Made by a program: the position numbers and the translations under genes. A DNA stretch of 64,000 nt, from contig JAXDDX010000353.1 of the NCBI GenBank assembly GCA_034670405.1, positions 1-64,000 on the forward strand, written 5' to 3'. Shown piece by piece: positions 12,001 to 27,000 of this stretch (positions are counted from its first letter, which is position 1; every line of letters begins with the position of its first letter). A model generated the notes under the pieces. That model was given only the letters and a program-made list of their open reading frames with translations. It did not search any database and had not been told where the DNA came from. The DNA comes from Hoplostethus atlanticus (Eukaryota > Chordata > Actinopteri > Trachichthyiformes > Trachichthyidae).

Positions 12001-15000
12001 TATAACATTTTCAGCCATATTATATCATGCCAACTTTCTGTGAATTTAAAGAAGGCTGGCTACATACAGTATGTGCTCAATGTTGTACTGCTTTTTGTCC
12101 CACTTAAGTCCCACTTCAGAATTTTCTGTCTGTATTGAGGCAACTATCAATGTTATTGCAATTCCACTGGCCAGTGACAGAGGTCAATGAAGGTCATAGA
12201 TCACTTAATCTCCCTTTAAATGAGCAACTGTTTTGTTGTGGTCTATTTACATTTAGTGAATTGTTTTTTCTGGTAAATTACACTCAATTTTATTTCAATT
12301 TCAATTTCTTCTTCTTCTTCTCTCTCTCAGCCACAGAGATCGTTGGAGTGGAGTACAGACGGACGGTGGGCATATTGTACCAGATGGTCTTCAGTGTTGG
12401 TGTCCTCATCCTCCCTCTCCTAGCCTACTTCATCACTGATTGGCGCTGGCTACAGGTCTTCATCACTGCCCCCTACATCCTCTTCCTGTCCTACTACTGG
12501 TGAGACGCATCATATTTTGTTTTACAAATTTATGGGATGTCCTCAGGGCTCAGTTCGCTAAGGAATATTCCATGTACCTATGATGTCCTGGGTTTTAATC
12601 CAGCTGAAGACAAAGGGCTCTATTTTGATGTTGGCACAATCGTAGCACAGTCAGTGTTCACCAGCGCATTGGCAATTTTGTGAGGCGCAATGACAACTTT
12701 TCCCAGCTGTCATCAGTTTGGTAATCTGGTGGATAGATTTGCGCCAGGGTGGGCGGGGTGTATCGGGAGTGTGTCGTGTGTGTTGATAAAAACCAGCTGT
12801 CACAGTGGAATTTTGGCGTCAGTTTTGGGGTGAAATTACACCTGTGCCTTCCGCACTAAATCCATAACTAAATCATGCATTGCTATACTATACTGTCAAA
12901 AGCCCACAAACTGGTTTTGTGCATGTTAGGCTACAGTTTACCCCATAGGTAAACCCTAACAGACTAACTGAATGCAATATTTTTAATATGTTAAGCACAA
13001 CTAACTATTTACTACTGTGGTAACTGAACTAATGTGTGAATCATAGGAAGTCAAGCCGCATCATTACATTGTACACACTATTGTCCTTGAAACACTACTA
13101 GCCTCAGACTGAATTGTCACATTAGTATGTTCAACATCTTTGACTTAAACCTGTTTTGAGGCAAGATAAGGCAAGAAATGGCTAACTGAGTTCAGGTGAT
13201 TTTTACCATCCATTATCTGGAGAAGTGTTGGTGTAGAGTTGCTGTAGAGTTTACTATGTGCTATGTTGAATATAACTTTCCAGGTTCATCCCAGAATCTC
13301 CAAGGTGGCTTCTCTCTCAGAACAACAACTCCAAAGCTGTGGAAATCACTGAAGCCATGGCCAAGGAGAACAAGAAGAAACTCTCCAAGAACATCAAGGT
13401 AGATGTATTTAACAGACTACTTAATATCTATGTTCTCCTGAAAAAGGCAATGCGTGATAAGAACTAATATTACTGATTTCCTGTGTCACTTCATGGCCTC
13501 CTGTGTATAATTTTTATCATCTGCATTGGATGCATAATTATTTCGATTACTTATTTTCATAGTCCAGTTGGTAATGCTTTCTTGTTTCCAGACACTGACA
13601 GATGACAATGCAGATTCATCCACTGCCTCTTGCATGGACCTGATCAGAACTCCAAATATGAGAAAACACACCTTCATTTTCATGTTTAACTGGTGAGACT
13701 CAACCATATGAACATCATCTTCACAGATCACAGATATGTTGGCCAGGTTGACCACTTCAGGCCACATTTATTGGTATTGGGATGCTTTGGCGAAGACATC
13801 TTTTCAAATTTCGCATGAAGGAATCATATGTTATTGTTTCTACCTCTATAGGTTCACCAGTGGTGTGGTCTACCAGGGCCTCATCATGCGACTGGGCATA
13901 GTGGGAGGAAATGTCTACATCGACTTCCTGATCTCTGGCCTGGTGGAGTTCCCTGCCGCCTTCCTCATCCTCTTCACTATTGAGCGCATCGGCCGACGCC
14001 TTCCCTTCGCCACTGCCAATATTGTAGCCGGGGCCTCCTGCTTCATTACTGCCTTCATTCCTGACAGTGAGGAGAACATTGCCAAAATCTAAATTTCCCA
14101 ACCAGATAAGAAACGAATCTCGTTAATTTGTCTTTTGATTCCTTCACCTTACTTGTGGAGATCCAATACTACTCTAGAATATATCTTATTCCATTGCTGC
14201 TGGAAATAATTGTGAATAAAACAGGAGCAGAGGTGTCACCTGAAATGGGTAGTAAGGCCTTAGGGATGAACAGGTGCAACACTCTCTCTGTTATCAATGG
14301 ATTGTTTTACCATGCCATATAAACATGATGTTTCACTCACAAGATCCAGTTTTTAATGGCTGTTGCAGCTGTTCCTCCCTTTAGGGACCCTGGTGACATA
14401 CTGAGGCCCACTTAAGACTTTCCCATGACTTTCCATAAATAAATGTGCTTCCATGACCCAAAACCTCTATTCAGAATAGAATCCAAGAACTCTACTACAA
14501 GACCATACTTGTGTCCTTGTAGAGCACATTCTTCCCAATTTGTTAAAGAGAGAACATCTTTAAAGTTTGAGATAAAGAACAGGGAAAAACTTTACAGTTT
14601 GAGATGGACTGAAGAACAGAGAACATCTTTCACAGTTTAATAGACTATAGACTACTGTAGACTATAGTATAAACTACTGTATATACTACTATACTATTGA
14701 CCAGGGCTATTCAATCTTGTGCCATGGAGGACTGAGAGTATGCAGGTTTGCAGATGATTTCACTGATTAGCACACCTTAAAGCAGAGAAGAGTGAACTAT
14801 AGACTGTAGACTACTATACGATTGTACTATAGACTGTATGGTCTCCTTGGCCAAGTCACCATCAGATGCAGCCGTGGTTGGCAAGTAAGCTTCCAGGATT
14901 TTTTCCACCCTTGCTGTTGTTTTAAAAACAAATACATAACTGTTAGATATTACATTAAACGCATAATGGAGGACTTGTTCTGTCACTCAGATAACTCAGA

Positions 15001-18000
15001 TGTTCAAGCCAATTGTTTCTGGTTAATTGTACACTTTCTAAATTATACTCTCTCTCTGTGCCTCAGGTATGTTCTGGTTTAAGACAGCAGTGGCCTGCAT
15101 TGGACGGATGGCTATCACCATGGCCTTTGAGATGGTGGTGTTTGTTAACACTGAGCTCTACCCTACCTTTATCAGGTAAGAATTCTGGTATCATCTTTAT
15201 TTCTATTGTCACTTTTATTTTTGCATAAATTCTATGAAGGAAATTTTTGAGATTCAAGATTCAAGATTCAAGATTCAAGATTCAAGATTCAAGAAGTTTA
15301 ATTGTCACATACACACACGAGGTGTGTAGTGAAATGCAAAGTGGCAATGCTTAGCAGAAATGTGCAAAATAACAGGTTCACACTATTTACAATAACCAAC
15401 ACAATATTTACAATGTCACAGTTTTTTAGAGCTCTATATAAAAAACAACACAATATTTACAATAAGAGCACTTTATAAAAAAATATAGTAAAAAAAGGGA
15501 AAATTGTATGTATAATATAATATAAATTATAAATTATGTGTAGTCTTTACCTAAGTGTGTGTGTGTGCATAAGAGGGGCAGTGTGTGTGTCTTGGTGGGG
15601 GCCCTGGTGAGGTCAGAGTTCACAGTCCTGATGGCCTGAGGAAAGAAACTCCGTCTCAGTCTCTCTGTTTTGGCAGCGTGACTGCGGAGGCGCTTGCCTG
15701 ACCGCAGCAGCTGAAACAGTCCGTTGTTGGGGTGGTGAGGATCCTTCATGATCCTGCAGGCTCTGGTTCTGCACCTCCTGGTGTACAAGTCCTGCAGGGT
15801 GGGGAGTGTAGTTCCAATAGTGCGCTCAGCCGAACGCACTACTCTCTGCAGAGCCTTCCTGTCCTGAGCGGAGCTGCTGCCAAACCAGGCAGTGATGCTT
15901 CCTGTCAGGATGCTCTCCACAGCTCCAGAGTAGAAGGACTGAAGGATCCTCCGGGAGACTTTAAATTTCCTCAGTTGCCTGAGGTGGTAAAGGCGCTGCC
16001 TCGCCTTTCTCACCAGAGTGTCTGTGTGTGTTGTCCATGTCAGATCTTCAGTGATGTGGACTCCCAGGTATTTATACCTGCTCACCCTCTCCACAGTATT
16101 CCCATTAATCCCCAGTGGTGAGTACGTCCTCTGTTGTTGTGTCCTCCTAAAGTCCACAATCAGCTCCTTAGTTTTGGTGACATTCAGGAGGAGGCTGTTG
16201 TCCTGGCACCAGAGTGACAGATCAGCAACTTCCTCCAGGTAGGCCTTCTCGTCGTTGTTGGAGATCAGGCCCACCACCACTGTGTCATCCGCAAACTTAA
16301 TGATGGTGTTGGAGCTGAACCTGGCCACACAGTCATGTGTGTACAGGGAGTACAGTAGGGGGCTGAGGACGCAACCCTGGGGGGATCCTGTGTTCAGGGT
16401 GAGGGGGTTGGAGGTGTGTCTACCCACCCTGACCACCTGGGGCCTGGCGGTCAGGAAGTCCAGGATCCAGGCACACAGGGGGGTGTTCAGTCCCAGCTCA
16501 ATCAGCTTGCCGGCCAGTCTGGTGGGGACTATGGTGTTGAAAGCTGAACTATAGTCAATGAACAGCAGTCTCACATAGCCCCCCTTCCGGCTGTCCAGAT
16601 GAGAGAGTGTGGTGTGCAGTACCTGGGAGACAGCATCATCCGTGGATCTGTTGGGACGATAAGCAAACTGCAGCGGGTCCATGGAGCAAGGGAGGAAGGC
16701 GCAGATGTAGTCCTTTATCAGCCTCTCGAAGCATTTCATGACCACCGAGGTGAGGGCCACCGGTCGGTAGTCATTCAAGCATGCTGGAGAAGCATTCTTG
16801 GGCACAGGGACAATAGTGGATCTCTTGAAGCAGGCGGGGACCACAGACTCAGCCAGGGAGATGTTGAATATAGTGGTGAACACTGGAGCTAGCTGATTAG
16901 CACAGGTCTTCAGTACTCGCCCAGATATGCCATCTGGACCAGCAGCTTTCCTGGTGTTCACCCTCGTCAGAGCCCTCCTCACACTGTGCTTGGTCACAGA
17001 GAGTGTGTGTTCATCCCCAGCGGTAGAACTCACTCCGGTTGCGCTAACGGTGATGTTGTTAGCCGGCGAGCTAGCGCTGTTGTTGCTAGCCTCAAACCGT
17101 GCATAGAATGAGTTCAGGTCCTCCGCTAGGGATGCGTCGGCACTCACAATTGCGGGGGGTCTGCCCTGGTAGTCCGTTATAGTCCGTAGCCCCTGCCATA
17201 GGCGTCTGGTGTCGCGCTGCTCCATCTGCGACTCCACTCTGTCCCTATACCTCCTCTTGGCCTCCTTCACCGCCCTTCTCAGTCCATAGGACGCTGCCTT
17301 GTGCTCGTCCATGTTGCCGGATACAAGACCGGAGTTATAGGCAGCAGTGCGGGCGTTCAAAGCGTCGCGGATGGATTTATCAACCCACGGTTTTTGGTTA
17401 GGAAAGGACCTAACTTTCACCGTGGGGACGATGGTATCCACTAGCGTTGCTATGAAGCTCGTTACTACTTCCGTAAACTCGCTGACGTCCCTGGAACTGG
17501 ATTGGAACATGTCCCAGTCGACGTCACGCAGAGCGTCCTGTAGCTCAGCCTCTGATTGGTCAGACCACCGCTTTACGTCCCTCGTCACTACCGCTTCCCG
17601 TGCTATCCTTTGTTTATACTCCGGTAGCAGGAAAATGGCGGCATGGTCTGATTTGCCGAACGGAGGGAGAGAGACAGCCTTGTAGCCTCTCTTGAACGGC
17701 GTATAGCAGTGGTCCAACGTTCTTTCCCCTCTGGTAGCACACGTAATGTGCTGGTGAAAGTTCGGCATGACTTTTTTTAGGTTCGCCCTATTAAAGTCCC
17801 CAGCCACCACCATAGCCGCGTCGGGATGCTTGTTCTGATGCCGACATAACACATCATGTAGGTCCGATAGTGCTACGTCGGTGTCCGCTTGTGGTGGTAT
17901 GTAGACGGCTGTGGTGATGACCGAGCTGAACTCCCGGGGAAGGTAGAATGGACGGCATGAGATAGTCAGATGTTCCAGGTTCGACGAGCAGGAACGAGAA

Positions 18001-21000
18001 AGAGTCTTAATGTCCTTGGGGTTGCACCACTTGTTGTTGGTCATGAAGCAAACCCCTCCACCCTTAGATTTGCCAGACTCTTCCGTTCTATCCGCACGGA
18101 AAACAGAGAAGGACTCGGTTGGGCATATGGCTCGATCCGGCACCAGCGGGGTCAGCCATGTTTCCGTCAGACAAAAGACGTTACAATCCCTCATGTCCCG
18201 TTGGAATCTAATCCTCGCCCTAACATCATCCAACTTATTATCCAGAGACTGGACGTTAGCAAGAAGGATGCTGGGCAGAGGTGGACGGTGGGCTTGAACT
18301 CTCAGTCTGTTCCGAATTCCGCTCCGTTTTCCCCGATGTTTCCTCCTTCGTCTCCCCGTAGGTGAGTCTCCACTGTTGTTGTTGTGGCTCGCTCGTACTA
18401 TCTCTGCCGGCCACGCTGGGTCGATGGGAAAAGTGGACAAAAACCTTTGTTTTGCGCAAAGGTTTATGTCCAAAAGTGTGCTGCGTTCGTAGGATGTTAG
18501 TGCCGATGTGTTTGAGCAAAAAGATATTAAAAACAAACACAAAAACTAAAAAAACGCACAATCTCCGCGGAGCTACCACGACGGCGTCTAGACACGGCCG
18601 CGCCATCTCGTCATCAGATCTGCATCAGATCTGTCCTTTCTGTGATCTCAACCCCAACTTCGTCAGGAGGAACGAATCAAGGAAGGAATATAAAAACAGA
18701 AAGAGAATGTGCTTATTACCTACAGTACAATGCAATACATAATTAGCTTCCAGGGTGGCAGCTGGAAAAAACAAAAAAAAGTGAAAACTAGCTTAACGCT
18801 AGTTACATGCCTTCCAGCTGTGACACCCTTGGTGAATTAAAATATAACAATGAAAAATCATATCAAATCAGCACTAATAGCTCACTACTACAACTGTACA
18901 ATTACTGCTAACATCAACTTAGCAAGGCCTACTACGCTAACATTACATTCTCAACAAAGGGTTAAAGGACGATTTCCATTTTTTTGCTCATTTCCTGCAT
19001 TCCCATATTGTTTTACATCACTGTTTATTGTTTTCCAAAGCTTTTATACATTATAGGATATCTGCTATTTTTCCTTATTTTAGTTGTTTTTAATGTGAAT
19101 ATTTAAAAAAACAAAAACAAACAAACAAACAAACCGCTGTTTAAATATTATGAGAAGAAGGCAGCAAATTAAAGCTATAATTGTGTAAAATCTATTTTTA
19201 ATTTCCATTTAATTTTACTTACAATGTCTAACCAACAATATGCAAAACACTTTATAATAAGGGTACACAAATAAACATGATAAAGACATTGCAAAGTGTT
19301 GCCCTGACACCTAAATTAAACAATCTAATGTTGTAAAATGATATGACTTACTTGAGTCTTCTACTGGTTCCACAAGCATTTGAATGGTAAAGAAATCAAT
19401 CTTCCAATGCAACTGCAGTGAAAACTACCAGCATCAGGAGCAGTAACGTATGATCATGAGCCAGCCTATAAAGGTTACTACCACAGGCATTTCAGTCATG
19501 GCAGTTCAACAAGGACCTAATGAAAAAACTACAGGCTCTCTTTACAATTTTGCATAACACTAATAGACCTACTGTGTGCATGTTTAAACCAGTAGGGGGA
19601 AATTAGGACAAGATTTTAAGATAGTGACACTACCACATATGCTCAGAATTGTTGTGATTATGACCAGCATTCATGTATTTCACCAAAGGTATGTCATATA
19701 GCCCATATCAGTGTATAGCTTTTGTTCAAAAACATAGCAAAACATATAAACGTAGCACTGAGTCACTTTAACATCTTCTTGGGGAAGGAAATGCACACAG
19801 GAAACCAGCACATCAGAATATTGTTTTATGAATTGCAGTGACTGGAGATCATGATATTCAATATATATCTGGCTGAATTTTAAAGTTAGTTTATACTAAT
19901 CAGTCAAATGTCTTAACTCTGGATTGATACAGGAACCTGGGAGTGTCAGTTTGCTCTACCCTGTGTGATGTTGGAGGCATCATCGCTCCCTTCCTGCTCT
20001 ACAGATTGGCTATCATCTGGCTTGAGCTGCCCCTCATCATCTTTGGTAGGTTGCTGACATGGTATGAATGATGGAAATTATATGTGTTAAAGCTGCACTA
20101 GGAAACGTTGCATGCTGATGGCCCCAAATGGCAGCAAGAGATAACTGTTTGAATTTGGAGGACTTCACTATCACAAGGTAACATCAGTGACGGTTACAGT
20201 ATGTGCCTTCAAGTTTTGACTGAATTAAGGCATCTCCCCAAATACCAGTCAAGTTGGCTATTTGGCTTTCTCTCCATTGTTGTGTGTCTTAGTCCTCCAT
20301 GCTAACTGAAATTATGACAATTCAGTCTCAAGTGCAGCTCAGCCGCCAGGAATCCCAGGGCCCGGGAATTTGCCCACATGGTCCCCCCCAACCACCCATA
20401 TCACCTATATCATAGTGACACAAGTGTCTGTCTGGTGAGGTGGAGGTGGTGTAGTGCAATTTTAACTTTGCAGTAATACAGGGAAAGCCTTTAAGAGAAA
20501 TGTAATGTAATGTGTAATGTGTTAATAATTTCTGTAACTGATTCAGTCAACCTGGTTTTGCAGCTGCAATTTTTGCAAATCTCCAACATTTATCAGCTTT
20601 GATGTCCATGTTGTGTAACTATACAGGAGCTATAGCATTCATTGCTGGAGGTTTGGTGTTGCTGTTACCTGAGACCAGAGGAGTTCCTCTTCCCGAGACC
20701 ATTGATGATATTGAGTTTCCTGATAGGTGAGATGTTTCCCAACACTGAGGTCGACTGTTTGTGAAGAGTTCCATTCCATTCCATACTAAATGGTATAGCA
20801 TAGCACTATAACAGCAACAATGAAAGTTACAAATGACTTCAATGAAGCACTTTGTGTTGTTCTGTTTATAGACTTGTCTAAAGCTTTTGACACAGTTGGT
20901 CATGGCACATTGATAAATAGGTTTGTCCTCAAAGGCTCTTGATTAGTTTAAAAATGATCTTAGTTGCAATGATCACAATGTGTGCACATTAATATAATAT

Positions 21001-24000
21001 TCTGGAATATTCTCAGAGAAGCTAATTGTCGCAAGGATCCATTTGTGGACCATTGTTCTTTTCTATGTATATAAATGAGCTATGTGAACACATTGATGAT
21101 GTAAAAACATTTATATGCAGATGACACCACAATATATTGCTCAGCCTCCACCATGTCTGAGGCTCTATTCAAATTGCAACAGGCATTTCAGATCATTCAA
21201 AATAATTTAATAAAGCTTAAACTAGTTGTTAATGCAGAAAAAACAAAGTTAATGCCCCCCACCTGGGCTTTCATTTCAATGAATCCTTAATGAATGTAAG
21301 GTGCATACTGAACAACTAACAAATAAGCTTAAACTTAAAACTGTGTTTTTTCTTTAAAAATAAGGCCTGTTTTGGTGTTCAGAAGAAAAAAAAAATTACA
21401 TTTTTACCTTCAATAGACTATGGAGATATGTTACGTATATATGAATGCGGCAGGGTCACATCGTCATACATTGGACATTGTATCATGCTGTTTTACGGTT
21501 TGTAACAAACACATCTTTACACATCATTGTGTATTGTATGAGTTGTCACAACTGCACTGTAAACCCCAACTTGTTGTTTCAACTTAAATATTTGAGTGAC
21601 CAGGCTACCTTAAAATTGTATGTCAAGACAACAAAGACAATAAGTTAACTCAACAAAATTTTGCCATTTGATTCAACTCCAACTTCGTTCAATATTACTT
21701 GAAATCTTTAGTTGACTTAACTTAACCTCCAGTCAATATTACTTACATTCATTAGTTGATTAAACTTCAATAACATTTTAAGTTACTTAAATTTCTTAGT
21801 TGATTTAACTGCAACACTAGTCAGTTGTACTTAAATTTATCAATTGATTCAATTTAAACCCCTATCAAGAGTACTTCAATTTCTTAGTTGATTTAACTGT
21901 AATTACTAGCCAGTTGTACTTAAATTTACCAGTTGCTTAAATTTAAACCCCATCAAGATTACTTAAATTTTCTAGTTGATTTAATTTTTATTTTAGTTAA
22001 CCTCTAACTACATTTCAGATCAGCACCTATAAAGATTTAATGATATACATTCATCTGGATGCTTACATCAAATTTCATACTGGCTTGCTAAGCAATTTTC
22101 AACAGAATAAATGACTAGTCTTCACCCCAGACATTTAATACAACTTAACTATCACTGTCCAACATTTTTAAAATTTTTACTTAAGATGAGCAAAGACTTT
22201 AGGAACCACAAACACTGTGATGCAACTCCAACCTGTTTAATAACATTCAGATATTCCTTTGCAACATTTAGAATTAACTGCATCGCTTCAAAAGCTGAAT
22301 CATCCAACAATTGGACATTAAAGAAACAGTCTGATCAAATTACTTTTCAATACGACCATTGTGTTGTATATAAAGACGCAGCAACTCCTTTTCAGCATGA
22401 AGCCAATTCACAGATATCCACTGTCTTCCATCATCTTCCGTGTGTGACATTACTGATACATCACATACTCAGTGAGTGTCAAAAATGGATGAAGCATGCT
22501 ATAAAAATGTTATGAAAATACATTCTAGCAAAAATGTATAACATTTGAATCAAAGCAGCTATGGATGGGAATGCAATGTGCGTACGCACAATCCACGCAT
22601 TACATCCTGACACACTGAGGATGCACTGAGGGATTCCTGTTCAGCCAGACATCACTTCCACATTGCCACCTCAGTGTGTCAGCTGAGGATGCAATGTGGA
22701 AGTGATGTCTGGCTGACCAGGAGTCCCTATTAGTCTTTGTAATACAAGTAGAAAGTTAAGACAGTACCAACAAATATCATCAAATTGGAAAATCTGTACT
22801 GGAAAGCTTTTTAAAAAATAGAAAAAATAAAAATCCTTTTTCTGCCTAAATTCTTTAAATGACAATCAACAATTATTTTAGTTACTATCAGTACATTGGG
22901 CAGAGATGCTCACTCATACTGGCCTAATACTTAATGTGTTATTTAATGCATCTAATTAAACTGACAACTACAGATTTTGCAGTGACGATATCTTTGTGTC
23001 AACATGAAAAATGAACAGATTTGTAGGCATTCAACAATTTGCAAATAGTGCATCAAAACTTGAAAACTTTGCAAAAATATATTTTCAGTTGTAAATGTCA
23101 ACAGTAACAAGTAAACACAACACAGAAGTGCCGCCTGCCGCCCCCGCCCCCCCCATTTCTCATACCATGAACCAATGCAGAATACCGCCGTGTGTGCAGA
23201 TCTCAAACAATTAACCTTAAATGAGTCCATTTCTCAGTCCATGACACAATGCAGAGCATTGTCCTCCAATGTTCACATTTGGTTCAGCATACAGGTTAGA
23301 TCAATGCTTAAACTCTGCTTTAAGCTTACATGGTCTTTCTCAAGAGTCTGTTTCTCAAGCCATGAACCAATGCAGAGCATTGCCCTCCACCAATGCCCAT
23401 GAGCACCTTCTGCATGACATACCTAAGGCACCTGGGATAGTCAATGTTGAGTGTGAAGAGGAGACCCATCAGTACTGCCACAGCTCTTGGAAAATCACCG
23501 AGGGATGGAGAGATGATTTGTTCCTCGAGGACCACCGCAACATCAAGAAGATTATCAGTCTCTGTCACCATGAGGATGCCAACTGCCATTCCTTTGGTCA
23601 TGTCCTCCTCAGCATCTGTGGCCTACACAAAGTGGACAAAAATGTGATATAGACTCTTTCCTTCAACAGAAACTTTCCATTAACAGAAACTAATATAGAA
23701 AATAAAATATACCTGCACAGTCTAAAATTTGGACACATCTTCTTTGAGGTAGTGAGGGAGCCCCATCAAGACGACTGCCCTTTTCCACTGGTTGGAACTC
23801 TGTAAAAATAAGACACAATACCTAACCAATGGAACATCTTCAGCCAGATAACATCAGAATACAGTTCTAAGTGGTGCTACATTCTACTCATGTCTGCATA
23901 CTTTGTTCAGTCCAGAAATAAGCAATATGTTGGGAAAAGATGGATATTGGACTAGAATTAAATAAATAACTCTTTCCTTAACAAGGTATGCAATTAGCAG

Positions 24001-27000
24001 CCTAGGTCAAAGTGAGGGTCAACAAGGGTTTTTTGGGACCATTGTTCCACGTTCTATAACAAATTAAATGTCCATCGGGTTTTGAGTAAGAAAAATGCAT
24101 TAGAATTGTTGATTTCATTGGCTTTGCGTTAAGTTAAGCACACTTACATCATTATCCAGTGTCTTCAAAAGCTTGTTCAGCTCCACCAGACCACTCCTGG
24201 CTCTGTATATCTCAAGGAACCTTGGCAGATACTTGTCAAGTCCAGCGAAGAGGGATCCTTTCAGGTCAACAGAGGTAAGGCGAGCAAACTCTGCTTCAAT
24301 CTACAGTAGGCAGAAAACGAGCAAAGAAGGAAGCCAAGGGATTGGCTGTAAATTCGACGCCTCTGGTACATTACTGTTGCAGAAAATATTTTTCAATCAA
24401 TGTATTTTTTACAGTCAGTATATCATATTCTTCATGACTGCTGATATTAACCTTTTTTGTATAAAATCTCTGGCAATTCTCAATCAGTCTCCAATCTGAT
24501 CCTCCTCACCTCATCCGAAATAGAGAAACACTTTACCTGACGTTCAAAGAACAGTGCTGGCCATCGAGCTTTGATGTCAGCCACAAGTGGCTCATCCTCC
24601 ACAATCTCTTTTCTCCGTATAGAGAAGGTGCTGGTCATCATCTCTTGAATTTGCTGCCAATCAACTTTCCTCTTCTTCATTTCGGTAACCATCGCTGTTC
24701 TTTCCTCGTTGAGGGATCTGTGTGTTTTTCCTTCAGGGATGTCTGGCAGGAAATTTACTTCTGATTTTCTGGCCCTCTTAAGTTTTCTTGTCCCAGGTGA
24801 ACTTGATGTACGAGAGTTGATCTTGAGCTCTGGGCATCCAGCCACTCGTAGCTTTTGTCTGAAGTTACCCATTTTAAACTTTAAACTAAATTTCCAACAG
24901 TACCACCCGCTGACAGAGCCTGGTTCCCTCAGACATGGATGCTTGTTGATGAGAGCTTGTGCCACCAAGTCATATTCCTCACGTGTTGGGTATGGGTTAT
25001 GGACATAAATGGCTTCTGCTATTTTATCCAAAATGTCTGATTTCATGTCTTTGGACAGGTCAAGAAGGGTTCCATCTTTATGGAAGGCTTAATTTCCTTG
25101 CTTCAACTTTAGCTCCACGTCAAACGAAAAAATAGGGATGTCAAATGGCTGAGGCAGCTGAAGAGGATGCCTGGCAGTGGCAAAAGGGTCCAGCTGCAGA
25201 CCTCCACTCACATCACCCTACCTCCACTCTCATCACCCTAGTTCTGTGAGCCAATGGGGTTTGAGACCTCCACTCACAGTACCCTTCTGTGAGCCAATGG
25301 GGGTTGAGCATGAGTAGTGGGGTTGGTTGAGCATTAGTGGGGTTCCGTTGTATGAAGTACGTAAACTGTCACTTATTTCACCTTAGCAGTCCACCAAAAT
25401 CTGTTTCTGAACAATTTTGAGGTGAGAAATAAGCTATCCAGTTGCTGAATCTTCACTCATATTAGATCTACAAGGCCTAATTTAAAAGTTTGTTCCGACT
25501 TTCGTAAGTCAACGGCACACTGCCGGTTGCCACCGCTTTCATCTATCTATCTATCTATCTATAGATCCTTAAATAGTTCAATAAAATAATTAGCCTGCCT
25601 ACTGTGTTGTGAATGTTTTCTCTTTTTCAAGGTGTGCTTGGACCCCTTCAATCACCGCCTGCAGCTACACTGGAATCTGTAATGTTTTAATCTGATAGGT
25701 TTTACATAACTGGAGTGACAATTATCAATTTAATATTTGTAATATATATCACTGTGTGTGTATGTGTGTGATAGATAGATGAAAGCGGTGGCAACGGGCA
25801 GTGCAGTAGTGCCGTTGACTTACGAAAGTCGGAAACAAACTTTTAAATTAGGCCTTGTAGATCTAATATGAGTGAAGATTCAGCAACTGGATAGCTTATT
25901 TCTCGCCTCAAAATTGTTCAGAAACAGATTTTGGTGGACTGCTAAGGTGAAATAAGTGAAAGTTTACGTACTTCATACAACGGAACCCCACTAATGCTCA
26001 AACAACCCCCACTACTCATGCTCAACCAACCCCACTACTCATGCTCAACCCCCATTGGCTCACAGAAGGGTACTGTGAGTGGAGGTCTCAAACCCCATTG
26101 GCTCACAGAACTAGGGTGATGAGAGTGGAGGTAGGGTGATGTGAGTGGAGGTCTGCAGCTGGACCCTTCTCGGCAGTGGGGCTGTCTTCAGGGGATGAAG
26201 ATAGGCTTGCAGTGTCCAAGGTTGAGTCTGTATGACAGGATTCAAGAGGCTTACTGTATACTTTCAAAGTCACTTTATCTTTAGGTAGCTCTGACATGCT
26301 ACTCAAGTTGCAAAGCTCATTGTCGAACTCTGGATCTTGAAATTGCACCACCAAGTCCCCTTCCAATCCAAGCTTGTTCTTCAGCATCAAGTGTAGGCCA
26401 TCAACAGTCTCTGGCATGTTGTCAATGGTGACCCTCCGAATGTCCTCTTGGCTAAGGATGACGCGCAGCAACATGGTGACTCCCAACTAAAAAAAAAAGA
26501 AAAGAAAATTCAGTTATAAACAGTAATGTCATGATCACATATCACACCAGTAACTTCAACAGATTTGAATCAATTTGCCAATTTACCTTGGCAGAAGGAG
26601 AGTGCAGTGGGGTGAGACCCTGCAAGGTGTTGCATTTTTATTCTTGTCATAGACTATTGATTTAACTTTAAAGAAGGTTATTTCCATTTTGTTTCATTTT
26701 TTCAAAACAATGGCAGTAAAAGGATGAGCCATAGAAAACAATAGGAAATAAGGTAGTGTTGTAATGAAACAAAGGCTTCAGAGTTAGTTCAGGGTTAATG
26801 CACAATTAATTATAAGGGACATCACTGACTGTCCCTGCCATTATTACTTCAATTATCCTGACAATCAGCAAAATGATTACCTCAGTGTAGTAGGAATGCC
26901 TTGGGAGAAATCAGGAGTCTGCCTTGCACCATGTAGGCTGACAGGGGGGGGCGTAGTGGTTCAGCTCTGCAGGTTCAACCACGACCAGTTGGGAATCCTC

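Noticed and set aside
12610-12850. Possible hAT-like repeat (gggctctattttgatg start) in transporter copy B
   Set aside because: It resembles a fish repeat style but I could not find matching inverted ends or a duplication.
17347-17685. Plus-strand frames inside the LINE
   Set aside because: Shadows of the 1,002-codon minus-strand LINE protein.
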